Shown: positions 36,146-44,168 of the stretch, one piece after another | Numbering within the stretch: position 1 is the stretch's first letter | Layout of the letters: every line of letters starts with the position of its first letter | Assembly: GCA_018241225.1 (NCBI GenBank) | Contig: JAFEEG010000001.1 | Location: 124,001-188,000, forward strand | DNA from: Pseudomonadota bacterium | GTDB taxonomy: Bacteria > Pseudomonadota > Gammaproteobacteria > Burkholderiales > Burkholderiaceae_C | Direction: 5' to 3' | DNA length: 64,000 nt | The notes under the pieces: model-generated | What the model saw: only the letters and a program-made list of their open reading frames with translations | Databases searched by the model: none | What the model was told of the DNA's origin: nothing | Program-made: the position numbers and the translations under genes

Positions 36146-37378
36146 CTACTTTGCGTACCGCATGCCTTGCGTCCAGGCATCGCGCATCTGCTTCCAAAGA
36201 GCGGCGGGAACGCGGGAATCGCCCTTGGACTCTTCAATCGTCTTGGCCATGGCCTGTGCGATTGCATCGATCATCTGTGCAGGCTGACTCACGCCGCAAA
36301 CGCGACGGCCGAAATCCAGCAATTCGTCACTGGTCGGGTACGCGCGGGTTTGATGTCGGCCGGCAAACAACTTCAGTGCCAGCGTGCGATCTTCAAGTGG
36401 CGGCCCGCCTGGGTACTGGGCATAGCTGTAGATGCTTGTGGTCACCACGTCGAACATGGGAGCGAGCCAAACATCGGTGGCGCTGCGATACAGCACACCG
36501 AAATTCTTCAGGTGCGCGTCCCCGTTGCGAACCATGATGGAAAAAGCCACCTGCTGGAAGAAGCGGTGCAGATTGTCGCTGTGCAACTGCAGTTGGCGCA
36601 GCAACTCCGCGACGCGCTGGTAGCTGCCCTGGTACTTGCGATCTGCCAGCACGTCGCGCACGCGCAGTCCGGCCAAGGCTGCAATGTCCTCGAAGCCCAG
36701 GCGCTCGACGCGGCCGTCTGCATGCACCACAAGATCGAATCGATCGAGCACCAGCATCCGCCCGTCGTCGGAGAGCGCAAACGTGGGCACCTCGATGCCC
36801 GCGCGACGCGCGGCGCTCAGGCACAGGTACTCGTTGGCCGCCAGGCCCGGATAGGCGGGACTGGCAGCCTTCACGATAAGCGATGGGACCGGAATCGTCG
36901 GCCGGTCCGGCACCATGATCTTCGGCTGCATGCCGGCAATGCCTGCACCCGTGCTCAGGTACGCCGCAACGAGTTCGTTGAACACTTCAGGCGTGTAGCG
37001 GGTCTTGAGCAGTTCGTCCTTGCTCAGTGCACGCGGGGGAAGCGACGGCAGCTGGTCCGCCAACCCGTACCCCAGCCTGCCGATGCCGTTGCGCCCCACC
37101 AATGCAAGCAGGTGCATGGGCGTCAGCGGCTGCTTGGGAAACAGCTGCCGGATCTTCATGAACAGATCGCCCTCGGGCAGATTCTGGTCCATGGGCGCGA
37201 ACAGATCGCCCTCTTGCCAGGTCAGCCGCTCCCCAGGCGGCATCAGCAGTGCGACCGCGGACTGCCCGGGGTCTGGTGCCAGGTAGCGGAACTCGTAGAC
37301 CGCCCCCTTGAGCAACTGGCCGGCATTGGCCGCATCGCCGATGGACACGTTCAGGGCGCGAATCTTCTCAGGAAGCAT
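36146..37378 (-). CDS. hipA: HipA-type serine/threonine kinase toxin
   Basis: A 410-residue HipA-family kinase. The N-subdomain is followed by the HipA hallmark GAGIAGMQPKIMV near residues 145-157, an ATP-site lysine in SLIVKAAS near 168, the catalytic loop VRNGDAHLKNFGVLY near 290 and the metal-binding FDVVTT near 315. HipA proteins phosphorylate translation factors and slow growth until countered by HipB. The ATG overlaps the hipB stop by 11 bases. The gene pair looks less GC-rich than its neighbours, suggesting horizontal arrival. The start at 37378 replaces a longer open frame that runs into hipB. Confidence 0.92.
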   Translation of the reverse strand: MLPEKIRALNVSIGDAANAGQLLKGAVYEFRYLAPDPGQSAVALLMPPGERLTWQEGDLFAPMDQNLPEGDLFMKIRQLFPKQPLTPMHLLALVGRNGIGRLGYGLADQLPSLPPRALSKDELLKTRYTPEVFNELVAAYLSTGAGIAGMQPKIMVPDRPTIPVPSLIVKAASPAYPGLAANEYLCLSAARRAGIEVPTFALSDDGRMLVLDRFDLVVHADGRVERLGFEDIAALAGLRVRDVLADRKYQGSYQRVAELLRQLQLHSDNLHRFFQQVAFSIMVRNGDAHLKNFGVLYRSATDVWLAPMFDVVTTSIYSYAQYPGGPPLEDRTLALKLFAGRHQTRAYPTSDELLDFGRRVCGVSQPAQMIDAIAQAMAKTIEESKGDSRVPAALWKQMRDAWTQGMRYAK

Positions 37379-37643
37379 CGTCGTCTTCTTCGTCCAGGAA
37401 TCGACGGGCCACTTCCTGTGCCGACGGCAATCCGACAGGATCAAGTCGCATGGCAAGGCCAAGCGCACCAAGGACCGCCATCAACGACGACACCGTGGTG
37501 TCCTGTCCGGCTTCGAGCCGGTAGATCACCTCGCGCACCTTGCCGGCCTTCTCGGCCAGCTCTGCCTTGCCCAAACCCAGGGTTTCACGCCGCTCCCGCA
37601 GAAGACGGCCCAACTCATCTGGAAGCCTGATAGCGTCAGTCAT
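37368..37643 (-). CDS. hipB: HipB-type antitoxin (XRE helix-turn-helix)
   Basis: A 91-residue XRE-family DNA-binding antitoxin. The helix-turn-helix runs through ELGRLLRERRETLGLGKAEL and AGKVREVIYRLEAGQDTTVS, followed by LMAVLGALGLAM. The acidic C-terminus EEDDDAS is suited to binding the HipA kinase. The start is uncertain among 37643, 37652 and 37679; none has a convincing ribosome site, and I chose the one where the domain begins. It overlaps hipA. The repeats just upstream (37641-37690) are likely its autoregulatory operator. Confidence 0.87.
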   Translation of the reverse strand: MTDAIRLPDELGRLLRERRETLGLGKAELAEKAGKVREVIYRLEAGQDTTVSSLMAVLGALGLAMRLDPVGLPSAQEVARRFLDEEDDDAS

Positions 37644-37690
37644 AACTTGCATTTTTGACAAAATTCTGCCAATTTGCAAGCCATAACTTA
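37641..37690. promoter_or_regulatory. Direct and inverted repeats, candidate HipB operator
   Basis: CATAACTT occurs twice (37641-37648 and 37682-37689), and CTTGCA (37646-37651) is inverted as TGCAAG (37675-37680). The segment is AT-rich relative to its surroundings and sits at the hipB start, where HipB dimers usually bind paired palindromes to repress their operon. Confidence 0.5.
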
Positions 37691-37695
37691 CACAA

Positions 37696-38202
37696 CTAAG
37701 GCGCCTCCGTACTCCGATCCGGCGACGACCCGCTTCTCACCACCCGCAGCTCGCCCGCGCTGAGCACGGCGGTAAACACCATCGGCGAATTGGGCGGCTG
37801 CAGCCAGCGCCATTCCCACTCCACCTCGTTCTTCAGCGGATAGGGCTTGCGGCTGGCGGGCTTGCCCAGCATCTTGCGCAGGTCTTCGGCGCCCATGCCG
37901 GCCTGCACCCTGGCGAAGTTCTCGGGCGTGAGCACCTGGCGCAGCGCGGCCATCTTGCCGTCGGGGCCGATGGTGATCATGTAGTTCTTCTGCCCGGCCG
38001 GCTGGCGGTTGTATTCGAAGACCTGGCCGGCGCTCGATTCCCACACGGCCTCGGGCTCACCGAACACCTTGCGCACATCGGCCTCGGTCGACACGCCCTC
38101 TTCCAGCTTCTCGATGCGCTGCGAATCGCAGCCGAACAAGGACATCACGGCGCCAAGCAAGCCTGCGGCCATCAGGCACCTCCGATAGGGTGAATGGGTC
38201 AT
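37696..38202 (-). CDS. BamE/SmpA-like lipoprotein
   Basis: A 168-residue lipoprotein. The signal peptide ends in a lipobox-like SLFGC near residue 25. The mature part opens with RIEKLEEGVSTEADVRKVFGEPEAVW, the recurring SmpA/OmlA (BamE) pattern in which a helix precedes G-x-P. A second copy-like motif is ARVQAGMGAEDLRKMLGKP near 100. True BamE is shorter (about 110-120 residues), so this is a paralogue or relative and not necessarily part of the BAM complex. It lies 52 bases upstream of hipB and 34 bases after the end of the binding-protein gene. Confidence 0.75.
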   Translation of the reverse strand: MTHSPYRRCLMAAGLLGAVMSLFGCDSQRIEKLEEGVSTEADVRKVFGEPEAVWESSAGQVFEYNRQPAGQKNYMITIGPDGKMAALRQVLTPENFARVQAGMGAEDLRKMLGKPASRKPYPLKNEVEWEWRWLQPPNSPMVFTAVLSAGELRVVRSGSSPDRSTEAP

Positions 38203-38236
38203 GCCCCCATCATTCCATACAAGGCTGGCGCGCCAG

Positions 38237-39256
38237 CTACTGCACAAGCCGGTCCGCGCGGTTGAGCACCGGCCTTGGAATCACGAAGCCCAGGCGCTTG
38301 GCCGTCTTGAGGTTGATGATGAGCTCGAACTTGGTCGGCTGCTCGATCGGCAGGTCGCTGGGCCGTGCGCCCTTGAGGATGCGGTCCACATAGCGCGCGC
38401 CGTCCTTGCCCTCGGTGTCGTAGCCCGGCCCGTAGGCCATGAGGCAGCCGTTTTCCGCGTAGTCCGCGCGGGCGCAGATGGTGGGCAACTTGTTTTCGAT
38501 GGCCAGCTCGGCTATGAGCTTCTGGTTGGAGTTGGCCACCGGGTTGAGCGTGATCCATGCCGCGGTGCTGCCCGCCTTGAGCGCGCCCTTGAAGGCCATG
38601 GCGTAGTCGTCGGGGCTGCCGGCCGTCATCGAATGCAGTTGCAGGCCCAGGGTGCGCGCGGGCTCCTGGCTGGCGTCCCATTGCGGGATGGAGCCCGGCG
38701 CCTTGGGATCCCACAGCACGGCCACGTGGGTCAGCCGGGGCACCACCTCCTTGAGCAGCTCCAGCCGCTTGCCGGTGAGGATGGCCGCCACGTTGGTGAT
38801 GCCGGTGGCGTTGCCGCCCGGACGCGCCAGGCTTTCGGCCAGCCCGGCGCTGATGGGGTCTGTCACGCCCATGAACACGATGGGCACGGTGGACGTGCTC
38901 TTCTTGGCAGCCACGGCCGCGTTGCTGGTGACAGCCACCAGCACGTCGATGTCCATGGCCAGCAGTTCGGCGGCATGGGCCGTCAGGCGGCTCAGGTCCT
39001 GGCTCTCGTGCCTGTATTCGATCTCGATGTTGCGGCCCTCGACATAGCCTTGCTCGCGCAGGCCGCGGCGAAAGGCCTCCAGCCGCGGGGCGTCTGCCGT
39101 GGCAGAGACGGCCGCGAGATAACCCAGGCGGGGCACCTTCCTGGTTGCCTGCGGCTGCGCCTGGGCCAGGCTGGCACCAGCAAGCGCCGCGAGCACCAGC
39201 GAAAGCAGCAGCATGGCCAGCAGACGGTGCGGCCCGAACGACAAGGCGCAACGCAT
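38237..39256 (-). CDS. TrpX-type ABC substrate-binding protein (ABC_sub_bind family)
   Basis: A 339-residue exported binding protein of the PF04392 family (TrpX-like). The signal peptide ends around SLAQAQ near residue 32. Typical stretches follow: RLGYLAAVSA, EYRHESQDLSRL, TVPIVFMGVTDPISAGL near 125, GNATGITN and LIINLKTAKRLGF near the end. Members often bind aromatic amino acids or other small ligands. No transporter genes adjoin it. It is divergent, across 230 bases, from the kinase at 39487, which raises the possibility that it presents a ligand to that sensor. Confidence 0.85.
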   Translation of the reverse strand: MRCALSFGPHRLLAMLLLSLVLAALAGASLAQAQPQATRKVPRLGYLAAVSATADAPRLEAFRRGLREQGYVEGRNIEIEYRHESQDLSRLTAHAAELLAMDIDVLVAVTSNAAVAAKKSTSTVPIVFMGVTDPISAGLAESLARPGGNATGITNVAAILTGKRLELLKEVVPRLTHVAVLWDPKAPGSIPQWDASQEPARTLGLQLHSMTAGSPDDYAMAFKGALKAGSTAAWITLNPVANSNQKLIAELAIENKLPTICARADYAENGCLMAYGPGYDTEGKDGARYVDRILKGARPSDLPIEQPTKFELIINLKTAKRLGFVIPRPVLNRADRLVQ

Positions 39257-39486
39257 TGCAAAGGACTCCGGTTGCTGCACGAAGAAGCGGAACCAGAAAT
39301 TCTGCGCCGCTTGCTGCCGCTTGCCACCGCAACATCCGGCCAGGGGTTCGGCCAATCGCAATACGGGCGAAATCCGTTTGCTTCATCCGCATGCATCCGC
39401 TCGACCGGCGGCCTAGGCCGACCCCACCAATGGCCAGGGCCTGCGGCCTTCCCATTGCAAGGGTGTCGCGGTCCAATCGACAGACC

Positions 39487-41937
39487 ATGAAGGCTCCGGA
39501 TTCATCGCCCGCCAGCCTGTCGGGCGAGCTTGCGCCCACCGTCGAAGCGCAAGCACGCAGGTCGCACCACGGAAGGCTGTTTCGCAAGTACCTGCTGCTG
39601 ATCCTGTCGCTGGTGACCGCCGTGCTGCTGGCCTCCAGCGCCATCAGCCTGTATTTCGCCTACCAGGAGAACAAGGATGCGCTGGCCAGCCTGCAGCACG
39701 AAAAGGCGGTCGGCGCGGCCTCGCGCATCGAGCAATACGTGCTGCAGCTGTCGCAGCAGCTGAGTTCCGCCGCGCTCGCGCAGATCGACGCGCCCGACCT
39801 GGAGGCGCAGCGCAGCGAGTTCTGGCGCCTCTTGCGCCAGGCACCCGAGGTCACAGACGTCGCCCAGCTCGACCACGCGGGCCGCGAAGAGGTGGCCGTA
39901 TCGCGCCTCGGGCTGGACGTGCTGGGCTCGGGCAAGGACCGCTCGCGCGAACCGGCCTTCCGGCACGCTCTGCCCGACGCCACCTGGTACGGGCCGGTGT
40001 ACTTCAACCGGGACACCGAACCCTACATGACCGTGGCTATCCGCCCCGGCGGCGAGGATGCGCCGGTGACCGTGGCGGAGTTCAATCTCAAGTTCATCTG
40101 GGACGTGGTCTCGCGCATTCACATCGGCGAGAAAGGCAAGGCCTACGTGCTGGACAGCGAGGACCTCCTGGTGGCCGACCCCGACATCGGCCTGGTGCTG
40201 CGCAAGACCAGTTTCGCCAGCCTGCCGCACGTGCAGGCCGCTTCCGCAAGCAAGCTCAAGGAGGAACAGGCCATGGTCTCGCACGACCTGCAAGGCGACA
40301 CGGTGCTGACCTCCATGGTGCCCATCAAGCCGATGGGCTGGAAGGTGTTCGTGCAGCAGCCCATCGGCGAGGTCTACGCCAAGCTCAACGCTTCGTTCCT
40401 GCGCGCCGCCATCTTGCTGCTGGTCGGCCTGCTGGTCTCGGCGCTGGCCGCCTCGCTGCTGGCGCGCAGCATGGTGCAGCCCATTCGCACCCTGGCGCGT
40501 GGCGCGCGGCACATCGGGCGCGGCGAGCTCGACCAGGAGATCGTGGTGAACACCAACGACGAACTGGAAGACCTGGCCGAGCAGTTCAACAGCATGTCGG
40601 CCCAATTGCGCGCCTCGTACGGCGAACTCGAGCGCAAGGTGGAACTGCGCACCGCCGAACTGCGCGCCTCGCTGGAATTCCAGACCGCCACGGCCGACAT
40701 CCTGCGCGAGCTCAGCCGCTCGCCCACCAAGCTGCAGCCGGTTCTCCAGGCCGTGGCCGAACGCGCCGTGCGCCTGTGCCGTGCCCATGGCAGCCACGTG
40801 TGGCTGCCCGAGGGCGACCAGCTGCTGCGCGCCATGACCGGCTACCAGACGGACGAGCGCGCCGAACCGGACCAGAACCAGGAGATGCCGCAAACCAGCG
40901 AGTCGGTGGTGGGCCGGGCCTTCGTGGAGCGCCGCACCGTGCACGTGGACGACGTGCGCCAACTGCTCGATTCGCGCTACCCCGCGTCCCGGCCGGGGCA
41001 GTCGCGGCTGGGGTTTCGCACGGTGCTGGCCGTTCCCATGGTGCGCGAAGGTGCCTCGATCGGCGTGATTACCGTGCTGCGCCAGGACGTGCAGCCCTTC
41101 TCGGCGGCCGAGATCCGCCTGGTCGAGACCTTTGCCGACCAGGCCGTCATCGCCATCCTGAACGCGCGCATGTTCCAGGAGATCGAGGACAAGAGCCATC
41201 AGCTCGAAGTGGCCAACCACCACAAGACCGAATTCCTGGCCAACATGTCGCACGAGCTTCGCACGCCGCTCAACGCCATCATCGGCTTCTCGGAAGTGCT
41301 GACCGAGCAGATGTTCGGACCGGTCAATGCCAAGCAGATGGAATACCTGCGCGACATCCACTCCTCGGGCCAGCACCTTCTGAGCCTGATCAACGACGTG
41401 CTCGACCTGTCGAAGATCGAAGCCGGCCGCATGGAGCTGGACCTGAGCACCTTCGATCTGGGCCTGCTGCTGGACAACGCCATGATGCTGGTGCGCGAGC
41501 GCGCCCAGCGCCACGGCCTGGCCATGTCGGTGGAAGTCGGCGAAGGCCTGCAGGACTGGGTGGCCGACGCGCGCAAGCTCAAGCAGGTGGTGGTCAACCT
41601 GCTGTCCAACGCGGTGAAGTTCACCCAGGTGGGCGGCAGCGTGCATCTGCGGGCGAACCGCATCGACGCCGCAGACGGCGTGCCGGCAACGGTGCACATC
41701 AGCGTGGCCGACACCGGCGTGGGCATTGCGCCCGAGGACCAGGTCCTCATCTTCGAGGAGTTTCGCCAGGGCGGCGGCAACGTGCTGCACAAGGCCGAGG
41801 GCACCGGGCTGGGCCTGTCGCTGTCCAAGCGATTCGTCGAACTGCACGGCGGCACCCTCAGCGTACAAAGCCGCCTGGGCGAAGGCTCCACCTTCACCGT
41901 CGTGCTGCCGCGCCTGGCGCAGGAGACCATTGCATGA
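39487..41937 (+). CDS. Cache-HAMP-GAF sensor histidine kinase
   Basis: An 816-residue membrane kinase. Transmembrane helix one (about residues 34-57), a periplasmic double-Cache region (about 60-300), helix two (about 310-335), HAMP (about 336-390), a coiled coil, a GAF domain (about 420-580), then the H-box HELRTPLNAIIGFSE near 595 and ATPase motifs NLLSNAVKF, DTGVGI, FEEFRQG and GTGLGLSLSKRF. No receiver domain is attached, so phosphate goes to the regulator encoded next, whose ATG overlaps its stop (ATGA). The start at 39487 is the last ATG before the first helix; earlier ones are possible. Confidence 0.9.
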   Translation: MKAPDSSPASLSGELAPTVEAQARRSHHGRLFRKYLLLILSLVTAVLLASSAISLYFAYQENKDALASLQHEKAVGAASRIEQYVLQLSQQLSSAALAQIDAPDLEAQRSEFWRLLRQAPEVTDVAQLDHAGREEVAVSRLGLDVLGSGKDRSREPAFRHALPDATWYGPVYFNRDTEPYMTVAIRPGGEDAPVTVAEFNLKFIWDVVSRIHIGEKGKAYVLDSEDLLVADPDIGLVLRKTSFASLPHVQAASASKLKEEQAMVSHDLQGDTVLTSMVPIKPMGWKVFVQQPIGEVYAKLNASFLRAAILLLVGLLVSALAASLLARSMVQPIRTLARGARHIGRGELDQEIVVNTNDELEDLAEQFNSMSAQLRASYGELERKVELRTAELRASLEFQTATADILRELSRSPTKLQPVLQAVAERAVRLCRAHGSHVWLPEGDQLLRAMTGYQTDERAEPDQNQEMPQTSESVVGRAFVERRTVHVDDVRQLLDSRYPASRPGQSRLGFRTVLAVPMVREGASIGVITVLRQDVQPFSAAEIRLVETFADQAVIAILNARMFQEIEDKSHQLEVANHHKTEFLANMSHELRTPLNAIIGFSEVLTEQMFGPVNAKQMEYLRDIHSSGQHLLSLINDVLDLSKIEAGRMELDLSTFDLGLLLDNAMMLVRERAQRHGLAMSVEVGEGLQDWVADARKLKQVVVNLLSNAVKFTQVGGSVHLRANRIDAADGVPATVHISVADTGVGIAPEDQVLIFEEFRQGGGNVLHKAEGTGLGLSLSKRFVELHGGTLSVQSRLGEGSTFTVVLPRLAQETIA

Positions 41938-43061
41938 GCGAACACATCCTCGTGGTCGACGACGTGCCAAAGAACGTGCGGCTGCTGGCCGACGTGCTGG
42001 GCGCGCACGGCTTTCGCATCAGCACCGCCGCCTCTGGCGAGGAAGCGTTGGCCAGCCTGGCCGCCGAACGGCCCGACCTGGTGCTGCTGGACGTGATGAT
42101 GCCCGGCATGGACGGCTACCAGGTGTGCCGCGCCATCCGCGCCGACCCAACCTGCGCGGTGCTGCCGGTGGTGCTGGTGACCGCGCTCGACCCCGAGCAG
42201 GAACGCGTGAAAGGCCTGGAGGCCGGTGCCGACGACTTCCTGGCCAAGCCCATCCACCAGGCCGAACTGATGGCGCGGGTGCGCTCGCTGCTGCGGGTCA
42301 AGGCGCTGTATGACGAAGTGCAGCGCCAGCGCACCGAGCTCCAGGCATGGAACACCACGCTGGAGCAGCGCGTGGCCCAGGGCGTGCAGCAGCTCGAGCG
42401 CGTGGGGCAGCTCAAGCGCTTTTTCTCGCCGCAACTGGCGGACGCGATCCTGGCCGGTGGCGCGCAAGACCCGCTCAAGAGCCACCGGCGCGAGATCACC
42501 GTGGTCTTCCTGGACTTGCGCGGCTTCACGTCGTTCACCGAAACCGCAGACCCCGAGGAGGTGATGGGCGTGCTGGCCCAGTTTCACGCCGCCATGGGGC
42601 AGCGCGTGCTGGACCATGAAGGCACGCTGGAGCGCTTCTCGGGCGACGGCATGATGATCTTCTTCAACGACCCGCAGCCCGTGCCCGACGCACCATCGCG
42701 CGCCCTGCGCATGGCCTTGCAGATGCAGTCCGACATGGCCTCGCTCAGCGGCCAGTGGCGGCGGCGCGGCTACGACCTGACCATGGGCATCGGCATTGCG
42801 CAGGGCTTTGCCACGCTGGGCGGTATCGGTTTTGCGGGCCGCATCGACTACGGCGCCATCGGCACCGTGACCAACCTGGCGGCCCGCCTGTGCGCCGAAG
42901 CCGCCGGCGGACACATCCTGGTCTCGCAGCGGGTGTTCGGCGCGCTGCAGGACTTGTCGGCCGACGAGGGCGCGAGCACCACCTGGTCTCTCGACCCGGT
43001 GGGCGAGCTGGCCCTCAAGGGATTCGCGCGGCCCGTGCCGGCCTGGCGCGTTGTCTACTGA
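41934..43061 (+). CDS. Response regulator with class III nucleotide cyclase output
   Basis: A 375-residue protein. The receiver domain (residues 1-120) has the phosphoacceptor D53 and the conserved K105. A coiled coil (about 122-160) leads to a class III cyclase domain (about 185-370). Metal-binding D194 and D238 are present, as are the transition-state pair N314 and R318. The purine-selecting positions are unusual: arginine at 234 where lysine is normal, and glycine at 307 where Asp or Thr is normal. It should make a cyclic nucleotide when phosphorylated by the coupled kinase. Which nucleotide cannot be told from sequence. Confidence 0.88.
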   Translation: MSEHILVVDDVPKNVRLLADVLGAHGFRISTAASGEEALASLAAERPDLVLLDVMMPGMDGYQVCRAIRADPTCAVLPVVLVTALDPEQERVKGLEAGADDFLAKPIHQAELMARVRSLLRVKALYDEVQRQRTELQAWNTTLEQRVAQGVQQLERVGQLKRFFSPQLADAILAGGAQDPLKSHRREITVVFLDLRGFTSFTETADPEEVMGVLAQFHAAMGQRVLDHEGTLERFSGDGMMIFFNDPQPVPDAPSRALRMALQMQSDMASLSGQWRRRGYDLTMGIGIAQGFATLGGIGFAGRIDYGAIGTVTNLAARLCAEAAGGHILVSQRVFGALQDLSADEGASTTWSLDPVGELALKGFARPVPAWRVVY

Positions 43062-43080
43062 GCGGCGCTTGCCGGATGGC

Positions 43081-43287
43081 TCAGCCCGCCGGCTTGGCCG
43101 CGGGCGGGTCGCTCCACAGCTTGCCCCCGGTGGCCCAGTCCTGCTTGGCGATGTCGTAGAACACCACATCCACGCTGTCGGCCGAGCTGCCCAGCGTCTT
43201 CACCACGGCTTCGGTCACGGCCTGCGCAAAGGCGCGCTTCTGGTCGACCGTGCGGCCTTCGAACATTTCGACTCGGATAGTGGGCAT
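43081..43287 (-). CDS. 4-oxalocrotonate tautomerase family protein
   Basis: A 68-residue tautomerase subunit. After removal of Met the catalytic Pro1 is exposed (PTIRVEMFEGRT), followed by the helix KRAFAQAVTEAVVKTLG and the strand VDVVFYDIAKQDWATGG. This is the normal size for the family, which forms hexamers or trimers and moves protons on keto-enol acids. GGAG lies about 10 bases before the ATG. It follows the class II aldolase gene by 45 bases in the same direction, and the pair may act on a common 2-oxo acid. Substrate unknown. Confidence 0.88.
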   Translation of the reverse strand: MPTIRVEMFEGRTVDQKRAFAQAVTEAVVKTLGSSADSVDVVFYDIAKQDWATGGKLWSDPPAAKPAG

Positions 43288-43332
43288 GAGTTGATTTCTC
43301 CTTGTGTGTGTATCGGTTGATTGGTGGTGTGC

Positions 43333-44091
43333 TCAGTCCCGGTAGCCGGGTGACGTTCGGTCCAGCCGACGCAGCAGGGGCTGCCATTCGATGTCGCCGT
43401 CCCACACGCTGCCGTCGCCCACCCACTCCTCGTAGGTGCGCCGTGCCAGCGCATCGCTCACCGCGGGCACCGTGCCGCCGGCGGCGGCCATGGCACGCAT
43501 CTGGGCCTGCGCTGCACGCTCGAGCAGGTGCATGAGCATCCAGGCCTCGGCGACGGTGCGGCCCACGATCAGCGGGCCGTGGTTTTCCAGGATCAGGCCG
43601 TCCAGCGCGCCCAGCTCCTGCACCAGCCGCTGCTGCTCCTGCTTGCCAAGGGCCAGACCTTCGTAGGCATGGCGGCCCAGGCGCCGGTAGAGCCGCATCG
43701 CGGACTGCGACGTGGGCTGCAGGCCACCCGGCAGCATCGACAGCGCAACGCCCCAGGGCGTGTGCAGGTGGATCACGCACTCCACCTCGGGCCGCGCCGC
43801 GTGCACCGCGCCATGGATGGCAAAGCCGCTGGGGTTGACCGGCGCGCCCGAGCCATCCACCACCTTGCCCTGCACGTCGACCTTGACCAGGCTCGATGCG
43901 GTGATTTCGTCGAAGGTGTCGCCAAAGCGGTTGATCAGGTAGTGCCCCGGCTCACCCGGCACGCTGGCCGACAGGTGGGTGTAGATGGTGTCGTCCCAGC
44001 CGTTGACGGCAGCCATGCGAAAGGCCGCGGCAAGGTCGATGCGCACCTGCGCTTCGGTGCGCGGCGGGCGTGAGCTGTGGGATGCGGTCAT
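43333..44091 (-). CDS. Class II aldolase/adducin-like protein
   Basis: A 252-residue soluble protein of the class II aldolase/adducin family. Metal ligands are visible in VIHLHTPWG near residues 105-113 and ENHGPLIVG near 170; other family stretches are HLSASVPG and NPSGFAIHGAVHAARP. Such proteins are metal-dependent aldolases, epimerases or decarboxylases. The absence of a neighbouring sugar kinase gives no hint of substrate. It is divergent from the CYTH-HD gene and upstream of the tautomerase. The ATG has no strong ribosome site. Confidence 0.85.
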   Translation of the reverse strand: MTASHSSRPPRTEAQVRIDLAAAFRMAAVNGWDDTIYTHLSASVPGEPGHYLINRFGDTFDEITASSLVKVDVQGKVVDGSGAPVNPSGFAIHGAVHAARPEVECVIHLHTPWGVALSMLPGGLQPTSQSAMRLYRRLGRHAYEGLALGKQEQQRLVQELGALDGLILENHGPLIVGRTVAEAWMLMHLLERAAQAQMRAMAAAGGTVPAVSDALARRTYEEWVGDGSVWDGDIEWQPLLRRLDRTSPGYRD

Positions 44092-44168
44092 TCGATGATG
44101 AATTGGCAGACGAATTCGGGGGGCGCCACTTTAGCGCGAGGCGCAAGGCGATGCGGCATCATCGCCCA

